Assembly: GCF_017355185.1 (NCBI RefSeq)
Contig: NZ_JADILJ010000010.1
Span: 34,174-98,173 of the forward strand
Direction: 5' to 3'
DNA from: Rathayibacter sp. SD072
Lineage (GTDB): Bacteria; Actinomycetota; Actinomycetes; Actinomycetales; Microbacteriaceae
Length of the DNA: 64,000 nt
This document shows, piece after piece, positions 53,455-61,807 of this stretch. The notes beneath the pieces were generated by a model. It was not told the DNA's origin, did no database searches, and saw nothing but the letters and a program-made list of their open reading frames with translations. The position numbers and the translations under genes were made by a program. Position 1 is the stretch's first letter, and the number at the start of each line of letters is the position of its first letter.

Positions 53455-54113
53455 TGTTCACCGGAATCATCGAGGAGATCGGCGTCGTCACGGCGATCGA
53501 GACGGGTGCGGATGCGATCCGGCTCACAGTGCGCGGTCCGCTCGCGGTCGAGGGCGCCCGCCACGGCGACTCCATCGCGGTCTCCGGCGTGTGCCTGACG
53601 GTCGTCGACCAGTCGGACGAGGGCTTCACCGCCGACGTGATGGCGCAGACGCTCCGCATGTCGACCCTCGACGGCGTCGCCGCCGGCGACTCGGTGAACC
53701 TCGAGCGGGCCGCCCGGGTCGGCGACCGGCTCGGCGGCCACATCGTGCAGGGCCACATCGACGGCACGGCGACGCTGCTCTCGATCACCCCGGGCGACGC
53801 GTGGCGCGTGCTGCGCTTCTCCCTGCCCGCCGCGGCGGCTCCGCTGGTCACCGACAAGGGGTCGATCGCCGTCGACGGCGTCTCGCTCACCGTCTCGGCG
53901 ATCAGCCCCGCGGCAGAGCCCGAGCAGTGGTTCGAGGTCTCGCTCATCCCCGAGACCCTCGCCGCCACCACCCTGGGCGTCCTCGCCGTCGGCGGCCGGG
54001 TCAACATCGAGACCGACATCCTCGCCCGCCACGTCGAGCGCATGCTCGCACTGCAGGCCGTCGCGATCCCCGCGCACGCCCTTCCCGTCACCCTTCCCGG
54101 AGGTGGGGCATGA
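53454..54113 (+). CDS. ribE: Riboflavin synthase alpha chain
   Basis: Dismutates two molecules of dimethylribityllumazine to riboflavin. The 219-residue product has two lumazine-binding barrels: the first begins MFTGIIEEIGVV and contains SIAVSGVCLTVVD; the second contains GSIAVDGVSLTV. The junction GGHIVQGHIDGTA is conserved. The start overlaps the ribD stop, and its own stop overlaps the ribBA ATG as ATGA, so the genes are tightly coupled. Confidence 0.97.
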   Translation: MFTGIIEEIGVVTAIETGADAIRLTVRGPLAVEGARHGDSIAVSGVCLTVVDQSDEGFTADVMAQTLRMSTLDGVAAGDSVNLERAARVGDRLGGHIVQGHIDGTATLLSITPGDAWRVLRFSLPAAAAPLVTDKGSIAVDGVSLTVSAISPAAEPEQWFEVSLIPETLAATTLGVLAVGGRVNIETDILARHVERMLALQAVAIPAHALPVTLPGGGA

Positions 54114-55414
54114 GCCTCTCCAGCATCCCCGAGGCCGTCGCCGCACTGCGCGAGGGCCGTCCGATCATCGTCGCCGACGACGAGGGCCGTGAGAACGAGG
54201 GCGACGTCATCGTCTCGGCGCAGCTCGCCAGCCAGGAGACGATCGCGTGGATGGTGCGCAACTCCTCCGGCTTCATCTGCGCGCCGATGACCAACGAGAT
54301 CGCCGATCGGCTCGAGCTGCCGCTGATGGTCGTCGACAACGAGGATCCGCGCGGCACGGCCTACACGCTCTCGGTCGACGCCGCCGACCGCCTCTCGACC
54401 GGCATCAGCGCGTCCGACCGGGCGCACACCCTGCGGGTCCTCGCCGATCCTGAGGCGACGCCGTCGCGGCTGCACCGGCCCGGCCACATCCTGCCGCTGC
54501 GCGCGGTGGAGGGCGGCGTGCGCGAGCGCGACGGCCACACCGAGGCCGCGGTCGACCTGATGAAGCTCGCCGGGCTCTACCCCGTCGGCGCGATCTCCGA
54601 GATCGTCGCCGAGGACGGCGAGATGATGCGGCTCCCCGGCCTGATCGCGCTCGGCGAGCGCGAGGGCGTCCCGGTCACCACGGTCGCGGCCCTCATCGAG
54701 TACCTGCAGGAGTTCCACTGCGACACGGAGGTGCCCCTCACGGTCCCCGTGCCCGAGTCCTCGCGCGTGAGCTTCGAGGTCGAGACCACCGTGCCGACCA
54801 CCCACGGCCCGTTCCAGGTGCGCGCCTACCGCGACCGCCAGACCGGTGCCGACCACGTCGCGGTCGTCGCGGGAGACCTCGGCGGCACCCGTCCGCCGCT
54901 GGTGCGGGTCCACTCCGAGTGCCTGACCGGCGAGGCCTTCGGCTCGCTCAAGTGCGAGTGCGGTCCGCAGCTCGACGCCGCTCTCGACACGATCCAGCGC
55001 GACGGCGGAGTCGTCGTCTACCTGCGCGGGCACGAGGGCCGCGGCATCGGCCTGATCAACAAGCTGCGCGCCTACCGCCTGCAGGAGGACGGCCTCGACA
55101 CGCTCGACGCGAACCTCGCGCTGGGCCTGCCCGCCGACGCGCGCGACTACGGAGCCGCGGTCGGGATCCTCGAGGACCTCGGCATCCGCGACGTGCGCCT
55201 GCTCACCAACAACCCCGAGAAGGTCCGCCAGCTGACCGACCGCGGCATCACCGTCTCCGAGCGCGTTCCGCTCGTCGTCGGCGTCGGCGCGTTCAACGAG
55301 GGCTACCTCGAGACCAAGCGCGACCGCATGGGCCACGACATCGAGAACCTCGGCGATCTCGCCGGGCTCGGACACCTCGACGCCGGGATCGCCGGCGCGA
55401 CGACGAAGGAGTGA
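54110..55414 (+). CDS. ribBA: RibBA, DHBP synthase/GTP cyclohydrolase II
   Basis: A fused 434-residue enzyme that makes both riboflavin precursors. The N-terminal 3,4-dihydroxy-2-butanone 4-phosphate synthase has [14 protein letters not shown] (about 22-35) and [14 protein letters not shown]. The C-terminal GTP cyclohydrolase II (from about 215) has the zinc cysteines in [20 protein letters not shown], then [12 protein letters not shown] and RLLTNNP. A GGAGG ribosome site inside ribE precedes the ATG. ribH follows after 4 nt. Confidence 0.97.
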   Translation: MSLSSIPEAVAALREGRPIIVADDEGRENEGDVIVSAQLASQETIAWMVRNSSGFICAPMTNEIADRLELPLMVVDNEDPRGTAYTLSVDAADRLSTGISASDRAHTLRVLADPEATPSRLHRPGHILPLRAVEGGVRERDGHTEAAVDLMKLAGLYPVGAISEIVAEDGEMMRLPGLIALGEREGVPVTTVAALIEYLQEFHCDTEVPLTVPVPESSRVSFEVETTVPTTHGPFQVRAYRDRQTGADHVAVVAGDLGGTRPPLVRVHSECLTGEAFGSLKCECGPQLDAALDTIQRDGGVVVYLRGHEGRGIGLINKLRAYRLQEDGLDTLDANLALGLPADARDYGAAVGILEDLGIRDVRLLTNNPEKVRQLTDRGITVSERVPLVVGVGAFNEGYLETKRDRMGHDIENLGDLAGLGHLDAGIAGATTKE

Positions 55415-55418
55415 CAGC

Positions 55419-55892
55419 ATGGCCGGTTCCGGCGCCCCCACCACCTCCCCCCTCGACGGATCGGGACTGCGCGTCGTCGTCGTCGCCGGGACCTGGCACA
55501 CGCAGATCTCCGACGGTCTGATCGCCGGTGCTCGCGCCGCCCTCGACGAATCCGGCGCCTCGTGGTCGCTCGTGCGCGTCCCCGGCTCGTTCGAGCTGCC
55601 CGTCGCGGCGAAGGTCGCGCTCGACGCGGGAGCCGACGCCGTCGTCGCGCTCGGCGTGATCATCCGCGGCGGCACCCCGCACTTCGAGTACGTGTCGGAC
55701 GCGGCCACCTCCGGCCTGACGACCGTCAGCATCCAGACCGGCAAGCCCGTCGGCTTCGGCGTGCTCACGCTCGATACCGAGCAGCAGGGCATCGACCGCG
55801 CCGGCCTGCCCGGGTCGAAGGAGGACAAGGGCCGCGAGGCGGCGGAGGCGGCGGTCGCGACCGCGCTGCTGCTGCGCGAGCTGCGCGGCTGA
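55419..55892 (+). CDS. ribH: Lumazine synthase
   Basis: Condenses the pyrimidine intermediate with dihydroxybutanone phosphate to give lumazine; family members assemble as pentamers or icosahedra. The 157-residue protein has [34 protein letters not shown] and [14 protein letters not shown] (catalytic His) and ends in [15 protein letters not shown]. It is the last gene of the riboflavin operon; GC-rich hairpins follow. Confidence 0.97.
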   Translation: MAGSGAPTTSPLDGSGLRVVVVAGTWHTQISDGLIAGARAALDESGASWSLVRVPGSFELPVAAKVALDAGADAVVALGVIIRGGTPHFEYVSDAATSGLTTVSIQTGKPVGFGVLTLDTEQQGIDRAGLPGSKEDKGREAAEAAVATALLLRELRG

Positions 55893-55908
55893 CCCGCACG
55901 CGAGCGTC

Positions 55909-55928
55909 CGGCCCCCTTCCGCGGGCCG
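55909..55928 (+). terminator. Possible weak terminator after ribH
   Basis: CGGCCC (55909-55914) pairs with GGGCCG (55923-55928), a 6-bp stem with an 8-nt loop placed 17 nt beyond the ribH stop. No T-tract follows. It is the first hairpin that could end the riboflavin operon. Confidence 0.4.
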
Positions 55929-55957
55929 CTACAGCACGAAGCTGGGTGAACACGGAG

Positions 55958-55989
55958 TAAAGTGGTCGGGCCGTCACGAGCGGCCCGAC
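55958..55989 (+). promoter_or_regulatory. Promoter hexamer plus leader hairpin
   Basis: TAAAGT (55958-55963) is a good -10 element. It is followed directly by a perfect 9-bp stem, GTCGGGCCG (55965-55973) and CGGCCCGAC (55981-55989), with a 7-nt loop. If transcription starts about 55970, the hairpin is at or near the very 5' end of a ~115-nt untranslated leader of the MHS transporter. It could also end the rib operon; the sequence alone does not decide. Confidence 0.45.
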
Positions 55990-56083
55990 TCCTCCTCCCC
56001 ACCGCCATCCGGTCCGCGACGCCCGATCGACGCCTCGCCCGCCGGCACGGGGACCCCCTGTCTACCGGAGCAACTTCCCTCCC

Positions 56084-57430
56084 ATGTCTCACGCACCCGC
56101 CACCGCCGACGCTCCCTCCGCCCCGCAGAACTCCCGCGGCCGCGTCATCCTCGCGAGCCTCATCGGCACGTCGATCGAGTTCTACGACTTCTACGCCTAC
56201 GCGACCGCCGCCGTCCTGGTCTTCCCGGCCCTCTTCTTCGTGAACCAGGACCCGGCGACCGCGCTGCTCGCCTCCTTCGCCGTCTTCGGAGTCGCGTTCA
56301 TCGCGCGCCCGATCGGCTCGATCGTCTTCGGCCACTTCGGCGACCGCGTCGGCCGCAAGGGCACCCTCGTCGCCTCCCTGCTCACCATGGGCATCGCGAC
56401 CTTCCTCATCGGCTGCCTCCCCACCGCGCTCACGCCCGGCTGGGAGTTCCTCGCGCCGTTCCTGCTCGTCGTGATGCGCTTCTGCCAGGGCCTCGGCCTC
56501 GGCGGCGAGTGGTCCGGAGCGGCTCTGCTCGCCACCGAGAACGCCCCCGCGAACAAGCGCGCCATCTACGGCACCTTCCCGCAGCTCGGCGCACCGATCG
56601 GCTTCATCGTCGCGAACGTGCTGTTCCTCGTGCTCGCCACCTCGATGGACGACGAGACCTTCGCCGCGTGGGGCTGGCGCGTGCCGTTCCTCGCGAGCGC
56701 GATCCTCGTCATCATCGGCCTCTACGTCCGCTTCAAGCTCGTCGAGACCCCGGCGTTCCAGAAGGTCGTCGACAACGGCGAGGTCGCGAAGCTTCCCCTC
56801 GCCCGCGTCTTCGTGACCAGCTGGCGTCCGCTGATCCTGGGCACGTTCATCATGCTCGCGACCTACGTGCTCTTCTACCTGATGACCACCTTCACGCTGA
56901 CCTATGGCACCAAGGCCACCGATGAGACGCCGGCCGGACTCGGCTACGACCGCAACGACTTCCTGATCATGCTGATCGTCGGCGTCGTGTTCTTCGGCAT
57001 CTTCACCCTCGTCTCCGGCCCGCTCGCCGAGAAGTTCGGGCGCCGCAAGCTGCTCATCACGGTCACCTCGGCGATCATCGTGTTCGGCCTGCTCTTCGTG
57101 CCCCTCTTCGGCGGCGGCTTCGTCGGAGTGATGGCCGTGCTGATCCTCGGCTTCACCCTGATGGGCCTGACCTTCGGCCCGATGGGCGCGGTCCTGCCCG
57201 AGCTCTTCCCGACCAACGTCCGCTACACCGGCTCGGCCATGTCCTACAACCTCGCGTCGATCCTCGGAGCGGCCGTGGCGCCGATCATCGCGGTGGCGCT
57301 GTGGCAGGCGGCGGGCGGCAGCCCGGTGCTCGTGGGCCTCTACCTCAGCGCCGCGGGCGTTCTGACGCTCATCGCGCTGATCCTCTCGAAGGAGACCAAG
57401 GACCTCTCGTACACCGACAACGTCTCGTAG
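56084..57430 (+). CDS. MHS-family MFS proton symporter
   Basis: A 448-residue metabolite:H+ symporter with twelve membrane segments. Family features are SLIGTSIEFYDFYAYATAA (helix 1), the loop 2-3 motif GHFGDRVGRKGTL, the helix 4 to loop segment MRFCQGLGLGGEWSGAALL and the second-half repeat GPLAEKFGRRKLL. The group includes ProP, ShiA and the citrate and alpha-ketoglutarate carriers; the substrate here is not determined. The ATG lies ~115 nt behind a TAAAGT promoter with a leader hairpin, and a strong hairpin follows the stop. Confidence 0.92.
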   Translation: MSHAPATADAPSAPQNSRGRVILASLIGTSIEFYDFYAYATAAVLVFPALFFVNQDPATALLASFAVFGVAFIARPIGSIVFGHFGDRVGRKGTLVASLLTMGIATFLIGCLPTALTPGWEFLAPFLLVVMRFCQGLGLGGEWSGAALLATENAPANKRAIYGTFPQLGAPIGFIVANVLFLVLATSMDDETFAAWGWRVPFLASAILVIIGLYVRFKLVETPAFQKVVDNGEVAKLPLARVFVTSWRPLILGTFIMLATYVLFYLMTTFTLTYGTKATDETPAGLGYDRNDFLIMLIVGVVFFGIFTLVSGPLAEKFGRRKLLITVTSAIIVFGLLFVPLFGGGFVGVMAVLILGFTLMGLTFGPMGAVLPELFPTNVRYTGSAMSYNLASILGAAVAPIIAVALWQAAGGSPVLVGLYLSAAGVLTLIALILSKETKDLSYTDNVS

Positions 57431-57466
57431 TCGTCGGCACGACCGCCGATCGCTCGGCACCCTCTC

Positions 57467-57498
57467 GTTCGGCCCGCCGGTCCTCCGGCGGGCCGAAC
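57467..57498 (+). terminator. Strong hairpin after MHS transporter
   Basis: GTTCGGCCCGCCGG (57467-57480) and CCGGCGGGCCGAAC (57485-57498) form a perfect 14-bp stem with a TCCT loop. It starts 36 nt beyond the transporter stop. There is no T-tract, as is common for actinobacterial terminators. It also insulates the next promoter, which begins at 57512. Confidence 0.8.
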
Positions 57499-57511
57499 GC
57501 GTCTCCGGAGC

Positions 57512-57569
57512 GTCAACCACTGTTGACGAGGAGGCTCGCGAACGCCTAAGGTCGTCAATCGAGGTTGAC
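57512..57569 (+). promoter_or_regulatory. Promoter with two operator palindromes
   Basis: GTCAAC-CACT-GTTGAC (57512-57527) and GTCAAT-CGAG-GTTGAC (57554-57569) are 16-bp inverted repeats whose centres are 42 bp apart, about four helical turns. Between them lies a classical promoter: -35 TTGACG (57523-57528), 18-bp spacer, -10 TAAGGT (57547-57552). Operator 1 overlaps the -35 and operator 2 the start site, the layout of a repressed promoter. The small HTH protein encoded just downstream is the likely ligand. Confidence 0.8.
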
Positions 57570-57616
57570 ATCCGCTCGCTGCACGGACGGCGGGCTCGCA
57601 GCGACGAGGAGGCAGA

Positions 57617-57832
57617 ATGGACGACGGCACGATCGCGACCCTGGCGCAAGGCGCGGACGCGGACGATCCGCTCGCAGCACTCCGGGCGATCCACCGCCTC
57701 CGCGGCGAGCTCGACCGCACCGAGGCGATCGCCGTCAGGCGGGCGCGCAACGCGGGTGCGTCGTGGCAGCTGATCGCGCTGTGCCTGGAGGTGAGCCGCC
57801 AGGCGGTCCACAAGAAGTACGGCAGGGCATGA
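57617..57832 (+). CDS. Small HTH protein, probable autoregulator
   Basis: A 71-residue protein that is little more than a helix-turn-helix. A helical N-terminal half (LAALRAIHRLRGELDRTEAIAV) is followed by GASWQLIALCLEVSRQAVHKKYG, with recognition helix SRQAVHKKY. Similar one-domain regulators with the ending SRQAVHKKYGR are common in actinobacteria. The ATG has a GAGGAGG ribosome site. Its stop overlaps the ABC exporter ATG as ATGA, so both are made from one mRNA controlled by the two palindromes at 57512-57569; repression of its own operon is inferred. Confidence 0.85.
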   Translation: MDDGTIATLAQGADADDPLAALRAIHRLRGELDRTEAIAVRRARNAGASWQLIALCLEVSRQAVHKKYGRA

Positions 57833-59682
57833 GCGGGAACGGACGGTCGATGAGCACCAGCACTCGAAGCGCACGAGGCGGACGGCGCGGCGGACGCGGT
57901 GCCGACGACGGGCCCCGCGCCTCCTTCTCGCAGCTCGTCCCCTACCTCCTCGAGCACCGCGGCATCCTCGGCGTCGTCGTCGTGCTGAGCCTCTTCGGAG
58001 CCGCGGCGAGCCTCGCGCAGCCGCTTGTCGTCGGCCAGGTCATCACCCGCGTGCAGGAGGGTCTCGACCTCGGTCCGCTCGTCTGGGCGCTCGTCGCCCT
58101 CGTCGTCGCCTCCGGCCTCATCTCGGGCTTCGCCCACTACCTCCTCCAGCGCACCGGCGAGGGCATCGTCCTCTCGAGTCGGCGCCGCCTGGTCGCGCGC
58201 CTCCTGCGCCTGCCGATCCGCGAGTTCGACGCGCGCCGCACCGGTGACCTCGTCTCGCGCGTCGGCTCCGACTCCACGCTGCTGCGCGCCGTGCTCACCC
58301 AGGGCCTCGTCGACTCCATCGCCGGCTCGCTCGTCTTCGTCGGTGCGATCATCGCGATGGCGATCATCGACTGGGTGCTGCTGATCATCATCGTCGTGGT
58401 GGTCGCCGCCGCCCTCGGCCTCGCGCTGACGCTCGGGCGGGGCATCCGCGTCGCGAGCCGCAAGGCGCAGGAGAAGGTCGGCGACCTCGCCGCCGCGGTC
58501 GAGCGCGCCATCAGCGCGGTGCGCACCATCCGTGCGGCCGGCGCCACCGACCGCGAGATCGCGGTGGTCGACACCCACGCGACGGAGGCGTACCGCCTCG
58601 GCATCCGCGTCGCCCACATCTCGGCCCTCGTGGTCCCCGTCGCCGGCATCGCCCTGCAGGTCGCTTTCCTCGCCGTCCTCGGCGTCGGCGGCTACCGGGT
58701 CGCCTCCGGCTCGATCGACATCGCGCAGCTGGTCTCGTTCATCCTGTTCCTCTTCATGATGGTGATGCCGCTGGGCAACTTCATCGGCGCGATCACCTCG
58801 GTCAACTCCGCACTCGGGGCGCTGGGACGCATCCAGGAGATCATCGACCTCCCCGTCGAGGGCGACGGCGACCGCGCCGGAACGCTGAGCGGCCTCGGCG
58901 TCGGAGTGGGCGACGACGCCATCGCGTTCGAGGACGTCGTGTTCTCGTACGAGCAGACGGCGCCCGTCGACGGAGCCGAGCCGGTCTCGGAGGAGCGCGA
59001 CCGCACCGTCCTGCGCGGCGTGTCCTTCACCGTCCCCCGCGGCAAGCGGACGGCGCTCGTCGGCCCGTCCGGCGCCGGCAAGAGCACGATCCTCGCCCTC
59101 ATCGAGCGCTTCTACGACCCCGAGGCGGGAGTCGTCCGACTCGGCGGCGTCGACATCACCGCGGTCGACCGCGACGCGCTCCGCGCCCAGATCGGCTACG
59201 TCGAGCAGGACGCCCCCGTCCTGGCCGGCACGATCCGCGAGAACCTCGTGCTCGGCCGACCCGACGCCGACGACGCCGACTGCCTCCGCGTGCTCGAGGC
59301 CGTGAACCTCACCGACGTCCTCGAGCGCAACCCGCTGGGCCTCGACGCCCCGGTGGGCGAGAGCGGCGTGATGCTCTCGGGAGGCGAGCGCCAGCGCCTC
59401 GCCATCGGCCGCGCGCTCCTCGCCGCGCCGCCCATCCTGCTCCTGGACGAGTCCACCTCGAGTCTGGACGGGCTGAACGAGCAGCGCCTGCGCCTCGCGA
59501 TCGACGCGGTCGCCGAGAACCGCACTCTCCTGGTCATCGCGCACCGCCTGTCGACCGTCGTCGACTCCGACCGCATCGTCGTGCTGCAGAAGGGCGAGGT
59601 CGTGGGCGTCGGCACGCACTCCGAGCTGGTCGAGTCGACTCCGCTCTACCGGGACCTGGCGAAGCACCAGCTCCTGGTCTGA
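57829..59682 (+). CDS. ABC exporter, fused permease-ATPase
   Basis: A type IV ABC half-transporter of 617 residues acting as a dimer. A basic N-terminal tail (about 1-30) is followed by six membrane helices (about 40-320) and the ATPase domain (from about 360). Motifs are GPSGAGKSTIL (Walker A), YVEQDAPVLAGTIREN (Q-loop), MLSGGERQRLAIGRAL (signature), ILLLDESTSSLD (Walker B) and VIAHRLSTV (H-loop). Residues about 343-375 insert an acidic stretch before Walker A. It resembles multidrug or lipid flippases; the substrate may be the inducer of the upstream HTH protein. Confidence 0.92.
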   Translation: MSGNGRSMSTSTRSARGGRRGGRGADDGPRASFSQLVPYLLEHRGILGVVVVLSLFGAAASLAQPLVVGQVITRVQEGLDLGPLVWALVALVVASGLISGFAHYLLQRTGEGIVLSSRRRLVARLLRLPIREFDARRTGDLVSRVGSDSTLLRAVLTQGLVDSIAGSLVFVGAIIAMAIIDWVLLIIIVVVVAAALGLALTLGRGIRVASRKAQEKVGDLAAAVERAISAVRTIRAAGATDREIAVVDTHATEAYRLGIRVAHISALVVPVAGIALQVAFLAVLGVGGYRVASGSIDIAQLVSFILFLFMMVMPLGNFIGAITSVNSALGALGRIQEIIDLPVEGDGDRAGTLSGLGVGVGDDAIAFEDVVFSYEQTAPVDGAEPVSEERDRTVLRGVSFTVPRGKRTALVGPSGAGKSTILALIERFYDPEAGVVRLGGVDITAVDRDALRAQIGYVEQDAPVLAGTIRENLVLGRPDADDADCLRVLEAVNLTDVLERNPLGLDAPVGESGVMLSGGERQRLAIGRALLAAPPILLLDESTSSLDGLNEQRLRLAIDAVAENRTLLVIAHRLSTVVDSDRIVVLQKGEVVGVGTHSELVESTPLYRDLAKHQLLV

Positions 59683-59709
59683 CGCTGCCGGTCCGGCGCC
59701 GAAGCGGGC

Positions 59710-60453
59710 TCAGCGCGGCGGCAGCCGCAGCGCCCCGTCGAGGCGGACGACCTCGCCGTTCAGCATCGGGTTCTCGACGATGTGGCGCACGAGCGCGGCG
59801 AACTCGGACGGACGGCCCAGCCGCGCCGGGTGCGGGGTCGCCCCGCCGAGCGACTCCCTGGCCGCCTCGGGCAGGGCCGCCAGCAGGGGCGTGTCGAAGG
59901 TGCCGGGAGCGATCGAGACCACGCGGATCAGCGTTGCCGCGAGCTCACGGGCCAGCGGCAGCGTGAGCGCCGCGACGGCGCCCTTCGACGCCGCGTAGGC
60001 GGCCTGGCCGATCTGGCCCTCGAACGCGGCGACGGACGACGTGGTGACGAGCACGCCGCGCTCCCCCTCGATCGGCTCGCGCTCGGCGATCGACGCCGCG
60101 GCGAGACGGAGCACGTTCAGGGTGCCGACCGTGTTGACCCGGAGCACCCGCTCGAAGTCCTCGAGGGCGAGGGGGCCGTCGCGGCCGAGCAGGCGGCCCG
60201 GCGTGGCGATCCCGGCGCACGACACCGCGATGCGCAGCTCCCCCGCGGCGGAGACGGCGCGGGCGACGGCCTCCGAGTCGAGCACGTCACCCGGCGTCGC
60301 CCGGACGCCCTCCGGCAGGTCCGCCCGATCGAGTGCGGCGGGCACATCCAGGACGTGGACCCGCGCCCCCGCCTCGTGCAGGGCGACCGCCGTCGCCGCT
60401 CCCAGCCCGGACGCACCGCCCGCGACGAGCACGGGCATCCCGTCGAGTCGCAT
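59710..60453 (-). CDS. SDR-family oxidoreductase
   Basis: A short-chain dehydrogenase of 247 residues. The cofactor loop is VAGGASGLGAATAVAL, the catalytic Ser region VTTSSVAAFEGQIG and the Tyr-Lys pair is in AAYAASKGAVAAL. The sequence resembles the 3-hydroxyacyl-CoA dehydrogenase type 2 (HSD10-like) group, including the C-terminal GEVVRLDGALR. Its ATG at 60453 is 2 nt beyond the stop of the lipoprotein gene, so the two are probably co-transcribed although not obviously related. Confidence 0.9.
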   Translation of the reverse strand: MRLDGMPVLVAGGASGLGAATAVALHEAGARVHVLDVPAALDRADLPEGVRATPGDVLDSEAVARAVSAAGELRIAVSCAGIATPGRLLGRDGPLALEDFERVLRVNTVGTLNVLRLAAASIAEREPIEGERGVLVTTSSVAAFEGQIGQAAYAASKGAVAALTLPLARELAATLIRVVSIAPGTFDTPLLAALPEAARESLGGATPHPARLGRPSEFAALVRHIVENPMLNGEVVRLDGALRLPPR

Positions 60454-60455
60454 GC

Positions 60456-60872
60456 TCAGGACCCCGGCACCGGTGCGGCCGTGGACAGCGCCTCGGCCGA
60501 GCAGGTGGTCAGCGTCTCGTCGTACTGCTGCGCGAGCCGGATCGCCTCGTTCCGCTCCTCCTCGTCGGCGGTCGCCGCGGGCGCCGGCGGGCGCTCGCCC
60601 AGCCCCCAGCGGGCGAGGCAGTCGGTGATGCGGCGGGTGACGGACGCGGTGTCGTCGAGGGCCGGGTCGACGGAGGGAGCGTCGTCGGAGGACTCGTCCG
60701 GGGAGGAGGGTGAGCTCGTGCTCGGTCGCGGCTCCGCATCGTCGGGCACCTCGGCGAGGGGGCTGCCGCACCCGCTCACGAGAGCGAGCACGAGGGCCGC
60801 GAGGGCCGGCAGCGCGAGCAGGCGGCCGAGCGGACGCGGGGCGCCGCGGTCGGCGACACGGGGCTGGGGCAT
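60456..60872 (-). CDS. Small lipoprotein of unknown function
   Basis: A 138-residue exported lipoprotein: basic N-terminus (VADRGAPRPLGR), hydrophobic core LLALPALAALVLALVSG and a lipobox ending in LVSG-C, with Cys about 33. The mature part is acidic and Ser/Pro-rich, with two later cysteines (ITDCLARWG and LTTCSAEAL) that could form a disulfide. No family recognised. The ATG at 60872 starts the signal; a much longer open frame upstream in this register is antisense-like noise in other genes. Confidence 0.78.
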   Translation of the reverse strand: MPQPRVADRGAPRPLGRLLALPALAALVLALVSGCGSPLAEVPDDAEPRPSTSSPSSPDESSDDAPSVDPALDDTASVTRRITDCLARWGLGERPPAPAATADEEERNEAIRLAQQYDETLTTCSAEALSTAAPVPGS

Positions 60873-61000
60873 GTCGACCTCGTTCGGACGCGGCGGGACG
60901 GGACGGCTGTCACGGTACCCCAGCGACGGCCGCCCGCGGGAGCCCGGCGCGCATCGGCGGATGCGTGCCGCACGATCCGCAGAGAGGACGGGCGGGCCGC

Positions 61001-61804
61001 TCAGTCCGGATCCGCGAGCGCCCACATCGCGACCGCGCTGGCCGCCGCCACGTTGAGCGAGTCGATGCCGTGCCGCATCGGGATCTGCACCGCGACATCG
61101 GCGGCGGCGAGCGCCTCGTCGCTCAGACCGGCCCCCTCCGTCCCCAGCACCAGGGCCACACGGTCCGGGGCCTGAGCGGCGAACGTCCGCAGCGGCACCG
61201 CGCCGGGCGTCAGCGCCATCGCCGCGATCGTGAAGCCCGCTGCGTGCAGGAGCGACGCCGTCGCGCTCCAGTCGCCCACGCGCGTCCACGGCACCTGCAG
61301 CACCGTGCCCATGCTGACGCGGATCGCCCGGCGGTAGAACGGGTCGGAGCAGCGCGGCGTGACGAGAACGGCGTCCGCGCCGATCGCCCCGACCGAGCGG
61401 AAGATCGCGCCGACGTTGGTCGGATCGACGACGTCCTCGAGCACCACGATCCGGCGCGCACCCGAGATCAGCTCGGCGGGATCGGGGAGGACGGGGCGGT
61501 CCATCGCCGCGATCAGCCCCCGATGGAGCACGTAGCCGGTCAGCTCGGCGAGGAGCTCCCCCGGACCGGTGAACACCGGCACGTCGTGGTCGCCCACGAG
61601 GCGCTCGGCCTCCGCCGCCGAGGAGCCCAGAGCGAGGACGGAGCGGGGGCGGTGCCCCGCACGCAGGGCGCGCTCGAGCACCAGCGCCGATTCCGCGATG
61701 TAGAGGCCCTGCGCCCCGCGCGCGTTCTTCAGCGCGACGTCCGTGGCGTGCGCGTAGTCGCGCAGGCGCGGATCCTCGAGAGAGGAGACCTCGACGAGCT
61801 CCAC
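61001..61804 (-). CDS. SpoU/TrmH-family RNA 2'-O-methyltransferase
   Basis: A SPOUT-fold rRNA or tRNA methyltransferase of 267 residues. An N-terminal L30e-like RNA-binding part (about 1-95) is followed by the knotted domain with motif 1 LEDVVDPTNVGAIFRSVGAIG, motif 2 LVLGTEGAGLSDE and motif 3 IPMRHGIDSLNVAAASAVAMW. The target nucleoside is not known. It starts at GTG 61804, 3 nt beyond the stop of the aldehyde dehydrogenase gene, and is probably on the same transcript. Confidence 0.93.
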   Translation of the reverse strand: MELVEVSSLEDPRLRDYAHATDVALKNARGAQGLYIAESALVLERALRAGHRPRSVLALGSSAAEAERLVGDHDVPVFTGPGELLAELTGYVLHRGLIAAMDRPVLPDPAELISGARRIVVLEDVVDPTNVGAIFRSVGAIGADAVLVTPRCSDPFYRRAIRVSMGTVLQVPWTRVGDWSATASLLHAAGFTIAAMALTPGAVPLRTFAAQAPDRVALVLGTEGAGLSDEALAAADVAVQIPMRHGIDSLNVAAASAVAMWALADPD

Positions 61805-61807
61805 GGA

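Noticed and set aside
53300..57874. Minus-strand open frame opposite the riboflavin operon and MHS transporter
   Set aside because: It crosses several intact genes, a promoter and a terminator and shows no family similarity.
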